The translations under genes and the position numbers were made by a program. This document shows positions 1 through 6,229 of a DNA stretch of 13,840 nucleotides, piece after piece. Source of the DNA: UMGS2069 sp900557585. Lineage in GTDB: Bacteria; Bacillota; Clostridia; Christensenellales; UBA1242. The notes below the pieces were generated by a model. That model worked only from the letters and a program-made list of their open reading frames with translations, did no database searches and was not told the DNA's origin. Each line of letters opens with the position of its first letter. The first letter of the stretch is position 1. Location of the stretch: contig CABSCS010000018.1 in NCBI GenBank assembly GCA_902476355.1, positions 1-13,840 on the forward strand. Reading direction: 5' to 3'.

Positions 1-642
1 GAGTTCAGACAAAATGTTTATCACAAAATTGTCCCCTTCTTCATATATCACATTGAAAAACTCTTTGCCCGAACTGTCCCCACAAAAAATGTTTCCATCA
101 CCTTTGCAAATGTGAACCTCGCCCGCCTCGCACTCGTTTGACATGACCAAAAATTTCATAAGGTCAGAAAATGAACCACTCATGCAAAGATAGGCGCAAT
201 TCTCACTCATAAGGTCTGCAATGTTTTTCCAGCGCTTTTCAAGTTCCCAAAGGCGGAACGAATAGAAACTGTCAATCAGAATTTCCTGCGATGGTTTCAA
301 ACAATTTTTGATAAACTCCTTGTCACTTGTTTTATCATAAACCGAAAGTGCTTTTATAAACGCACTCTCTGCAATTTTATTTCCAGTTTGAAGCGACAAA
401 TTACGCTTTAAAAATTCATATTTATAGTCTCTGATAATTGCTTCGGAAATGGCATCAAACGCAAGCGAAAGAGCATAATCTTTCTTGTCGTCAGGAACCG
501 CAAAAGCAAGTTTTGCCCTGCCGTCGATTTCTTCAGAAACAATAACGCCCTTTGCCGATTTAATTTTGTTTTTAAGAAGTGAAAAAATAAAATCAATGTC
601 TTTATATTTTGCCTTGTTTGTGCTTATTGTGAGTTCGAACAT
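1..642 (-). CDS. ytxC: YtxC-like sporulation protein, partial (C-terminus beyond left edge)
   Basis: This frame is open for 214 codons from an ATG at 642-640 to the window edge, so the C-terminus is missing. An AAGGAG ribosome binding site lies about five bases upstream of the ATG. The sequence resembles the YtxC family found in spore-forming Bacilli and Clostridia. The N-terminal part is variable. A helical middle carries an Asp-Ser-Phe-x-Ser-Phe-Arg-Leu motif (residues about 124-131), followed by a Phe-Ser-Asp-Leu-Met-Lys-Phe-Leu stretch (158-165) and a Val-His-Ile strand (176-178), the expected order for this family. The molecular function of YtxC is not established; it is listed as a putative sporulation protein. 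It lies downstream of cmk on the same strand, but a terminator and a 163-base gap separate them, so it probably has its own promoter. The family call comes from recalled motifs, not a search. Confidence 0.7.
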   Translation of the reverse strand, partial: MFELTISTNKAKYKDIDFIFSLLKNKIKSAKGVIVSEEIDGRAKLAFAVPDDKKDYALSLAFDAISEAIIRDYKYEFLKRNLSLQTGNKIAESAFIKALSVYDKTSDKEFIKNCLKPSQEILIDSFYSFRLWELEKRWKNIADLMSENCAYLCMSGSFSDLMKFLVMSNECEAGEVHICKGDGNIFCGDSSGKEFFNVIYEEGDNFVINILSEL

Positions 643-680
643 TTTTTCTCCTTATTGCCTAGTTTATGCGTTGGCACATG

Positions 681-710
681 ATTTTAAACACACAAAACAC
701 ATTTTCACAA
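681..710 (-). promoter_or_regulatory. Candidate promoter of the ytxC-like gene
   Basis: On the minus strand a TTGTGA box (705-710) is followed 18 bases later by TAAAAT (681-686), about 40 bases upstream of the start codon. The match is moderate and the region is AT-rich, so this is only a candidate. Confidence 0.35.
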
Positions 711-730
711 AATTCAACCTGACATTTGAT

Positions 731-754
731 AAAATCAATATTTTTTGCATTTTT
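731..754. repeat. 24-base element, copy 1 (second copy at 5841-5864)
   Basis: Sixteen identical bases, one mismatch (G here, A in the other copy) and seven identical bases are shared with 5841-5864. Both copies lie on the same strand in the leader region of a leftward gene. The surrounding sequence is not alike. Confidence 0.6.
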
Positions 755-773
755 CGCCAGAAAAAACGCAAAC

Positions 774-797
774 AAAAAAGAGCAACTTGTGCCCTTT
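774..797 (-). terminator. Intrinsic terminator of cmk
   Basis: On the minus strand, arms AAAGGGCA and TGCTCTTT (one G-U pair) enclose a five-base loop and run into a T tract, starting about nine bases after the cmk stop codon. It separates cmk from the ytxC-like gene. Confidence 0.75.
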
Positions 798-805
798 ATT
801 TTGTT

Positions 806-1474
806 TTATTTCTTTTTTTGATTGATTTTTTGAATCATCTCATCAACAACACCCAAAATGGTCATGTCGCTTGTATCTATCAAAACCGAATCACTTGTCA
901 TGATAAGTGGCGAAAGAACGCGGTGGCGGTCTTCTTCGTCACGAGCATTGATGATTTCTTTCACCTTTTCAAGAGAAAGGTTTTCGCCCTTTGAAAGATA
1001 TTCTTTTTGTCTTCTTTTTGCTCTTGTTTCAAGGTCGGCATCAACAAAAAACTTGATGTCTGCATTTGGAAAAACAACACTTCCAATGTCGCGCCCCTCA
1101 ACAATGACATCTGCATATTTTTTTGCTTGCTCTTTTTGGATTCTGCGAACAAACTCACGAACAAACGGAATGCATGAATAGTGTGCAACATTTTCCGAAA
1201 CATCTTGGCTTTTGAGTTCTTCATATGAAACTGGAAGGCGGTCAAGATAAATTGAAACTTCTTTGTTCATATAAACCAAATCAATTTCGGTTCTTTCAAT
1301 CATTTTCAATAGCGCAGATTTGTTGTCTGGCGAAATGTTTTCGCCAAGCGCTTTAAATGTTATTGCCCTGTAAATAAGTCCGGTTGGAAGAAGCGGAATG
1401 TTTAGCCTTTTTGAAAGTTCTCTTGAAGCACTTGTTTTTCCGCTTGATGCGGTTCCATCAATTGCAATTATCAT
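806..1474 (-). CDS. cmk: Cytidylate kinase (CMP/dCMP kinase)
   Basis: This 222-residue protein is the usual length for bacterial CMP kinase, which phosphorylates CMP and dCMP with ATP in the cytoplasm to supply CDP and dCDP. Visible motifs are a P-loop at residues 7-14 (Gly-Thr-Ala-Ser-Ser-Gly-Lys-Thr), Thr-Gly-Leu-Ile-Tyr-Arg-Ala at 31-37 (canonical TGxxYRA), Glu-Gly-Arg-Asp-Ile-Gly at 126-131, the Lys-Phe-Phe-Val-Asp-Ala strand at 141-146, an Arg-rich LID segment at 151-155, and an Asn-Ala-Arg-Asp-Glu-Glu-Asp-Arg stretch with a downstream Ser-Pro-Leu. The ATG at 1474-1472 is preceded by AAAGGAG at good spacing. The P-loop has Thr where Pro is usual in the second position, a mild variation. 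It reads away from the Mrr-like gene and has its own terminator. There is no fusion to RpsA or to a plsC-like domain. Confidence 0.95.
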   Translation of the reverse strand: MIIAIDGTASSGKTSASRELSKRLNIPLLPTGLIYRAITFKALGENISPDNKSALLKMIERTEIDLVYMNKEVSIYLDRLPVSYEELKSQDVSENVAHYSCIPFVREFVRRIQKEQAKKYADVIVEGRDIGSVVFPNADIKFFVDADLETRAKRRQKEYLSKGENLSLEKVKEIINARDEEDRHRVLSPLIMTSDSVLIDTSDMTILGVVDEMIQKINQKKK

Positions 1475-1492
1475 GATTTTCTCCTTTGTTAA

Positions 1493-1522
1493 ATTTTAAC
1501 ATGATTTTTAAAATGTGCGCAA
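1493..1522 (-). promoter_or_regulatory. Candidate cmk promoter
   Basis: On the minus strand TTGCGC (1517-1522) and TAAAAT (1493-1498) are 18 bases apart, just upstream of the AAAGGAG site of cmk. The -10 box is good (5/6) and the -35 box is weak (3/6). Confidence 0.4.
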
Positions 1523-1560
1523 CTTTTTGAAAAGAAAAATGCAAAAAATATACATTTTAT

Positions 1561-1589
1561 TTGTAAAAACATGTCAATTTCATTATAAT
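1561..1589 (+). promoter_or_regulatory. Promoter of the Mrr-like gene, leaderless layout
   Basis: TTGTAA (1561-1566), a 17-base spacer and a perfect TATAAT (1584-1589) form a strong sigma-A type promoter. Transcription normally starts about seven bases after the -10 box, which falls at 1595-1597, on the ATG at 1596. No properly spaced Shine-Dalgarno sequence exists; the GGAG at 1590-1593 is only two bases from the ATG. Confidence 0.75.
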
Positions 1590-1595
1590 GGAGCC

Positions 1596-2270
1596 ATGAA
1601 AAACCAAAATCAAGAAATTCAAAGCCAAAATAAAATCGCAAAAAACACCGAAAAAAAGAAAGACGGAATTGCTCTTCGCATTTTCAAAATCATTCTGCTT
1701 ATCATTCTTCTTCCTTTCATTGCGATTTACTATCTTATTCGTTTCATTGTAAAAACCATAAAGAAAAACAAATGGGAAAAAGAGGGCAAACGCGGGGTTG
1801 TTTTGCTTCTTTCTTCCACCATTGACGATATCGATGTTATGGAAGGCTATGAGTTTGAAAACTATCTAAAAACTCTTTTCTTCTATGCTGGTTTTGGTGC
1901 CGAAACAACACAAAAAGCAAAAGACTATGGTGCCGACATTATCTTGACCGACGAAACCGGAAGTAAAATTGTTGTTCAAGCAAAAAGATATAACAAGAAA
2001 GTTGGCGTGAAAAGCGTTCAAGAAGTTATGGGTGCCATGAGCCACTATAAGGCAAACGAAGGCATGGTTGTAACAAACAGCACATTCTCCTATGAAGCCG
2101 AAACCCTTGCAAAAGACAACTCTATTCGCCTTGTCGATAGACGCGAACTTATCGAAATGTATAAACGAGTTCAACAAAACCTTGCCATTAAAGCCAAAGA
2201 AAGCACACTTGTTGGCGACGCAAAAACCACCGACGAAGCCTTTAACACCAACTTCCCTTTCCAGATTTAA
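1596..2270 (+). CDS. Membrane-anchored Mrr-like (PD-(D/E)xK) endonuclease
   Basis: This 224-residue protein has three parts. A charged N-terminus (1-25) is followed by one long hydrophobic segment (about 27-52) flanked by lysines, consistent with a single membrane anchor. A restriction-endonuclease/Mrr-type catalytic domain follows (about 82-190). The catalytic pattern is visible: Gly-Tyr-Glu-Phe-Glu-Asn at 84-89, Asp114 in Gly-Ala-Asp-Ile-Ile, then Gln128-Ala-Lys130, and the family's Val-Val-Thr-Asn-Ser stretch near 158-162. By family knowledge it should cleave DNA, perhaps modified DNA as type IV Mrr enzymes do; its target here is unknown. The ATG at 1596 was preferred over an in-frame GTG at 1515 because the promoter's -10 box lies between them and no ribosome binding site precedes 1515. 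It is a single-gene unit with no methylase or specificity gene nearby. Confidence 0.8.
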   Translation: MKNQNQEIQSQNKIAKNTEKKKDGIALRIFKIILLIILLPFIAIYYLIRFIVKTIKKNKWEKEGKRGVVLLLSSTIDDIDVMEGYEFENYLKTLFFYAGFGAETTQKAKDYGADIILTDETGSKIVVQAKRYNKKVGVKSVQEVMGAMSHYKANEGMVVTNSTFSYEAETLAKDNSIRLVDRRELIEMYKRVQQNLAIKAKESTLVGDAKTTDEAFNTNFPFQI

Positions 2271-2357
2271 AATTTTGTCACCAACAACATGTGAACCACA
2301 AAATGAAAAAAATGGCACTTCGCCAAATTTACATAACAATTTCTTTGCCATTGATTG

Positions 2358-2448
2358 TCACTTCAAACTACTTTTTCACTTTTCACTCTTACTTCTTCAT
2401 TACATCAACTCACCTCTTCACTATTCACTCTTACCTCATACTATTATT
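2358..2448 (+). other. G-free, C-rich tract after the Mrr-like gene
   Basis: These 91 consecutive bases contain no G on the plus strand and about 29 C. Two near-identical 14-base copies (2382-2395 and 2424-2437, one mismatch) lie inside. RNA read from this strand would be unstructured and C/U-rich, resembling a Rho utilisation region. The whole 2271-2459 gap holds no credible gene. Confidence 0.6.
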
Positions 2449-2459
2449 GCCTAATCACT

Positions 2460-2489
2460 AAAAAAGACTGCTAAATCGCAGTCTTTTTT
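2460..2489. terminator. Bidirectional terminator between the Mrr-like and surface protein genes
   Basis: Twelve-base perfect arms AAAAAAGACTGC and GCAGTCTTTTTT enclose a six-base loop. The hairpin has a T run in both directions and lies three bases beyond the stop codon of the leftward surface protein gene. Confidence 0.9.
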
Positions 2490-2492
2490 ATT

Positions 2493-5400
2493 TTATGAAA
2501 CCTTATTTTCTTCAGTTACAACTCCAGTTGTTTTTTTATTGTCTGGAATAATGCATTTTTCATTTCCATAAAGGCTAAGGTCAAGTGAAAACAAACCGTT
2601 CATTACATCTTCACCGCCACCATTTGTGTTTATTGCGGTGTTTGTCGCATCACTACTTGCACTTGCATCTGCAAAAACAGTGTCATATGATACAATTTCT
2701 GGATAAACAAAGATTGTATTACTATAACCAGTTGCATTTTCCATATCACTAATAACCGAAGAAATATCTGGCAAGTTTGCAAGGTTTTCCCAACTTAACA
2801 CCCAATTATTTGAGTAAAAATAGTCTGCTTCAGCGGTTCCATTAAAACCAATTCTCCAGCATTTGAAGAACATGTTTCCAACATCAAAAATTGGATATGA
2901 TGGCAAACAATACATAAGCTTTTCAAATGTGAGATTAGTAAATGTTTTTGTAATTATATTAGCATTCGAAATCACGACTTCATCTCCAAATGAATCATTT
3001 GCACTTAATCCCCAAGTAAGGTTTCGATAATATAAAGAATATTCCCCATAAGGTTGAAAATTTGTATCAGCACTATTCAAAATCAACACAACATCGACAG
3101 CCACACCAGGATTTGAATAATTCATTTCAAAAGTTCCAGAACCATCTAGAACATGAATATATAAGTCCTCCAAACCATCAGCAGATGAATAATAGCCCAT
3201 TTGGCCTGTAACAATTCCAAATTCAAACCAAGCAAATTCAATGGTTCTAGCTGTTAATTTTGCTTTAAAATCATCTCCATATGTGAAATCATAATCTTCA
3301 CAATTACCATATTCTAGCGGGAACATATATTTGTTAAAAAGCCCGTTATAAACATAGAACGACCCTTGACTACTTTCATATTCATGAAAACAACTATCGA
3401 GCGATCCATCAACAGCAACACCTGAAATTGTAATTTGTTCAAGGTCAGAAGCATCAGCAACATATGCTTCGCTATAAGAAAGTGTTGAAGAAAGATCACT
3501 TAAAAACTTGCCGTTTGCTGATTGTAAGGACTCTGCACTACCAAAACCATCGGAATAATTTTGATAATCAAAAAATCTAGGAGTGCATAAATATTTTAAA
3601 TCTCCAGAATCAATTCTTAAAAAGTTAGTAATATTTTGAGCATTTTTCATGTTAAAAGAGCTTAAATCAAGAAACAACAAAGAACCACAGCCAGAGAACA
3701 TGTCTTCAAAATTAATTGCGTTTATTGTTAAAAAATTCATGTTAAAAATTGTTCTCAAGCTTCCACACCCATAAAACATATTGCTAAAACTAACAACATT
3801 TTGTGTGTTGAAATTTTTAAGATTTAACGATGTCAACGCACTACAATTATAAAACATACAACTCATATCACAAACATTTATTGTATCAAAACTTTCATCC
3901 CATGTGATAGATGCAAGAGAATCACAACTTTCAAACATATTGTCCATCGTTATAACATTTTTTGTTACAAAGCCACTAAGGTCAAGACTTGTTAAATTTG
4001 AACAACTGCTAAACATTCCCGCTGTTGTCCTTAAATAGTTTGTTTTTAAAATTTTCATGTTAATTGAAGTTAGACTGCTGCAACCATAGAACATTGAATT
4101 GGTAGAATCAAGAACTGGAGCATTGAATGTTCCAAGATTTATTGTTTCTAACACACCACAATTTGAAAACATGCTTTCCATTGTGAAAAACTTATAATTT
4201 GTTGAAGAATTTAAATATGGTGAAAGATTGATTGATGTTAAAGAACAACTATCAAACATATATGACAAATCAATAACTTCATTAAAAGAAAAACCATTGC
4301 CAAATGTTATTGAAGAAAGCAAACTACAATTAAACATATATGACATGTTTGTAACCTTTGCGGTGTTAAATTTGCTAATGTCAAGGCTTGTTAATTTGTT
4401 GCAAAATCGAAACATGCTATTCATATTTTTAACAACACTTGTGTCAAAATTGCTAAAATCAAAAGATGTTATTTCACTTAAATTATAAAACAGATTAGCA
4501 CTGTCAACAGGTGCAGATATTTTTTTGCTTAAAACAAAAGCAATGGCGGTTACAGTTGTCCCCTTATAGACTGGAAGACCGGTTGAAAGTGTTCCAATTT
4601 TGGTGTATCCGCTTGGAACAGAAGAAACAAATTTTAAACTTGTTATGCTTCCAGGGGTCACAGTTGTTGTCATATAGGTTGAAGCATTAATTTGTGCTTT
4701 CCAGTTTGCTGGGAAATCTACTTTTTCAACTTCGAAATAAATTCCGTTTGTTCCATTCACCATTTTGCTAACAGCTTTATAGCCATCTGGAGCAACAATT
4801 GTCATTTTGCTTGTGTCTGCTTGTGTTCCCATGGTATTTGCAAAAACAAAATATGCTTTTGAAGTGTCAACACTTGTCAAGCTTGAAAAATCAAGTGTAT
4901 AGGTTGGAACAAAATCTGTTGTCCAATCGTCAAGAATGATTGATTTTGTAGGGTCTGAAATGATAATTTTGCCAGTGATGTCAGAGTTTTTATAAATGCG
5001 AATGTTTCCACTTTCCGCTTTAACATCACCAATAATTTTTGCTTTGTCAATTATAATATCTCCGTTTGAACTTAAAACTGCATAGGTGCCGTTTGAAAGA
5101 ATTGTTGCGTTGCCATAAATTGAAAGTGCAACATTGGTTTTAACAGTTCCATAAATTGTTCCACCTGTCACAGAGTTTGTTGAAACATTTCCACGAATTT
5201 CTCCCCCACTGATTGCAACACTTGATGCTTTCCCTTCAATGTTACCAACAATTGTTCCACCTTTAACCTTTAAAGTTCCGCCACCAACATAAATTGCGTT
5301 TTCACCATTTCCAGCAATTGTTCCGCCCGAGATTGTTGTAGCCCCAGAAGAAACATAAATTCCATTGTTTTTGTTTTCAACAATGCTTCCGCCAGACATG

Positions 5401-5810
5401 TTAAATGTTCCGGCAGAATAGACACCGCCACCATGAGTTATTCCATCTACATTTTTACCGGTTGCTTGGTTTTGAGAAATTGAACCGCCAGATAAATTGA
5501 ATGTTCCACCAGTAAGAACATAAACACCGCCACCCATTGATGCTTTGTTTGCAAAAATATCACCGCCGGTCATTTTGAAAGTTCCGCCATTTGCGATATA
5601 AACACCACCACCGTTTGTTGCATCAAATCCGCAAATGCTTTTTCTTCCTTCTAAAATATTGGTCGAGTTGTTTCCAACATAAACCGAACCACCATTTGCT
5701 GCCGCAAAAGCAGTTTGATTGTCAAATTTAGAAAAAACAACTGCACCTGCAGAAAACGCAAGTGCAAACGACATTATAAATGAAAATAAAATCTTTCGAA
5801 ATTTCTTCAT
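2493..5810 (-). CDS. Secreted BspA-like surface protein with beta-helix and DUF285 leucine-rich repeats
   Basis: This 1105-residue protein has a signal peptide (Met-Lys-Lys, hydrophobic core, probable cleavage after Ala-Phe-Ala near residue 36). Residues about 65-300 carry roughly seven degenerate repeats with Gly-Gly-Gly-Val-Tyr and Gly-Gly-Thr/Ser-Ile motifs, the pattern of right-handed parallel beta-helix polymorphic repeats. Residues about 365-440 match the segment that typically introduces BspA repeats. Residues about 440-735 hold ten DUF285 units, each with Met-Phe and usually a Cys followed by Leu-Thr-Ser-Leu/Ile. The last 370 residues are not recognised. No LPXTG motif or C-terminal membrane segment is present, so anchoring is unclear. 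By family knowledge such proteins are cell-surface adhesins or carbohydrate/matrix-binding proteins; the ligand is unknown. The ATG at 5810 was chosen for its AAAGGAG site (5819-5825); an upstream in-frame start would add 30 residues before the signal peptide. Confidence 0.85.
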   Translation of the reverse strand: MKKFRKILFSFIMSFALAFSAGAVVFSKFDNQTAFAAANGGSVYVGNNSTNILEGRKSICGFDATNGGGVYIANGGTFKMTGGDIFANKASMGGGVYVLTGGTFNLSGGSISQNQATGKNVDGITHGGGVYSAGTFNMSGGSIVENKNNGIYVSSGATTISGGTIAGNGENAIYVGGGTLKVKGGTIVGNIEGKASSVAISGGEIRGNVSTNSVTGGTIYGTVKTNVALSIYGNATILSNGTYAVLSSNGDIIIDKAKIIGDVKAESGNIRIYKNSDITGKIIISDPTKSIILDDWTTDFVPTYTLDFSSLTSVDTSKAYFVFANTMGTQADTSKMTIVAPDGYKAVSKMVNGTNGIYFEVEKVDFPANWKAQINASTYMTTTVTPGSITSLKFVSSVPSGYTKIGTLSTGLPVYKGTTVTAIAFVLSKKISAPVDSANLFYNLSEITSFDFSNFDTSVVKNMNSMFRFCNKLTSLDISKFNTAKVTNMSYMFNCSLLSSITFGNGFSFNEVIDLSYMFDSCSLTSINLSPYLNSSTNYKFFTMESMFSNCGVLETINLGTFNAPVLDSTNSMFYGCSSLTSINMKILKTNYLRTTAGMFSSCSNLTSLDLSGFVTKNVITMDNMFESCDSLASITWDESFDTINVCDMSCMFYNCSALTSLNLKNFNTQNVVSFSNMFYGCGSLRTIFNMNFLTINAINFEDMFSGCGSLLFLDLSSFNMKNAQNITNFLRIDSGDLKYLCTPRFFDYQNYSDGFGSAESLQSANGKFLSDLSSTLSYSEAYVADASDLEQITISGVAVDGSLDSCFHEYESSQGSFYVYNGLFNKYMFPLEYGNCEDYDFTYGDDFKAKLTARTIEFAWFEFGIVTGQMGYYSSADGLEDLYIHVLDGSGTFEMNYSNPGVAVDVVLILNSADTNFQPYGEYSLYYRNLTWGLSANDSFGDEVVISNANIITKTFTNLTFEKLMYCLPSYPIFDVGNMFFKCWRIGFNGTAEADYFYSNNWVLSWENLANLPDISSVISDMENATGYSNTIFVYPEIVSYDTVFADASASSDATNTAINTNGGGEDVMNGLFSLDLSLYGNEKCIIPDNKKTTGVVTEENKVS

Positions 5811-5818
5811 AAAGGCGG

Positions 5819-5825
5819 CTCCTTT
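5819..5825 (-). promoter_or_regulatory. Ribosome binding site that fixes the surface protein start
   Basis: AAAGGAG on the minus strand, about eight bases before the ATG at 5810-5808, places the start directly at the signal peptide and rules out the longer in-frame reading from 5900. Confidence 0.85.
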
Positions 5826-5840
5826 GATAAATTCAAACAC

Positions 5841-5864
5841 AAAATCAATATTTTTTACATTTTT
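5841..5864. repeat. 24-base element, copy 2 (first copy at 731-754)
   Basis: This copy is 23/24 identical to 731-754 in the same orientation. It lies in the leader of the surface protein gene, about 31 bases upstream of its start codon. Confidence 0.6.
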
Positions 5865-5878
5865 GAATTTTTTTCGAT

Positions 5879-5899
5879 TGTATAAGTTATACTTATACA
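5879..5899. promoter_or_regulatory. 21-base palindrome in the surface protein leader
   Basis: Perfect nine-base arms TGTATAAGT and ACTTATACA are separated by TAT. It lies just downstream of the candidate promoter. It resembles a binding site for a dimeric repressor; it could also form a weak RNA hairpin. No regulator gene for it is visible nearby. Confidence 0.55.
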
Positions 5900-5917
5900 T
5901 TTTTTTATATTATCGAT

Positions 5918-5946
5918 TTTAAACCACAACCCACCCACCTTGTCAA
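5918..5946 (-). promoter_or_regulatory. Candidate promoter of the surface protein gene, G-rich spacer
   Basis: On the minus strand an exact TTGACA (5941-5946) is followed after 17 bases by TTTAAA (5918-5923), with a slightly offset TAAAAT as an alternative -10. The transcript would have a leader of about 100 bases. The spacer contains GGTGGGTGGGTTGTGG (5924-5939), very unusual in this AT-rich DNA. Confidence 0.55.
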
Positions 5947-6159
5947 ATGTTTTTCGTCACATTTTTCAAAACACATATGTGTTTGTTTTTTATGTCAAAA
6001 CAACAAAACATGGAATATTTCTCTTTTGCATGTTTTTGCACATTTTATTGTGTTTTAGACATTTAAAGGTTTATATTTTTTTAGCATTTGCCACATTTTT
6101 AAAAATATTATATTTTCGACAATGATTGACAAAAAAGATAATAATCATTTTTTTCAATA
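5947..6159. other. Intergenic region without a gene
   Basis: The gap from 5811 to 6227 holds no credible coding sequence. Besides the features listed around it, this part has a perfect 16-base palindrome (arms AAACACAT and ATGTGTTT, 5969-5984), a second exact TTGACA on the minus strand (5993-5998) with no good -10 box, and a 7-base inverted repeat (6121-6127 and 6143-6149). A 61-codon frame at 5940-6125 lacks a ribosome binding site and has a composition typical of chance AT-rich frames. Confidence 0.6.
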
Positions 6160-6187
6160 AAAAAACACGCAATATAGCGTGCTTCAT
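6160..6187 (-). terminator. Second, distal terminator after queH
   Basis: On the minus strand CACGC and GCGTG arms (6177-6181 and 6166-6170), extended outward by A-T and G-U pairs, enclose the loop TATATT and lead into seven T. It stands behind the first terminator and would act as a backup. Confidence 0.55.
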
Positions 6188-6201
6188 TTTTTTAAAAAAA
6201 C

Positions 6202-6229
6202 AAAAAAACTGCAAAAATGCAATCTTTTT
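6202..6229 (-). terminator. Terminator of the argS-queH operon
   Basis: On the minus strand a 12-pair stem with two G-U pairs (AAAAAGATTGCA with TGCAGTTTTTTT) and a TTTT loop ends in a T run. It begins within the queH stop codon. Confidence 0.7.

Noticed and set aside
485..994. 169-codon plus-strand reading frame
   Set aside because: It lies antisense to the YtxC-like gene and cmk, has no ribosome binding site, and its translation looks like a shadow of AT-rich coding DNA.
1866..2454. Long frames on both strands over and beyond the end of the Mrr-like gene (1866-2351 minus, 2092-2454 plus)
   Set aside because: They overlap the well-supported nuclease domain out of frame, lack ribosome binding sites and show no recognisable motifs.
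5150..5700. Repetitive DNA as a possible CRISPR array or tandem DNA repeat
   Set aside because: The repetition follows codon-level beta-helix protein repeats of variable length and sequence, inside an open reading frame.
2493..5810. Mycoplasma-like genetic code suggested by the DUF285 protein and absence of TGA stops
   Set aside because: Long frames read cleanly with the standard code and TGG encodes Trp; the YtxC-like gene and strong Shine-Dalgarno sites fit Clostridia better.
5811..5900. Thirty extra residues at the N-terminus of the surface protein from an in-frame start at 5900
   Set aside because: They would precede a textbook signal peptide that has its own AAAGGAG site, and the start would fall in the palindrome.
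5940..6125. 61-codon plus-strand frame in the large intergenic region
   Set aside because: No ribosome binding site, non-ATG start, Phe-rich composition typical of chance frames in T-rich DNA, and it overlaps promoter and palindrome features on the other strand.
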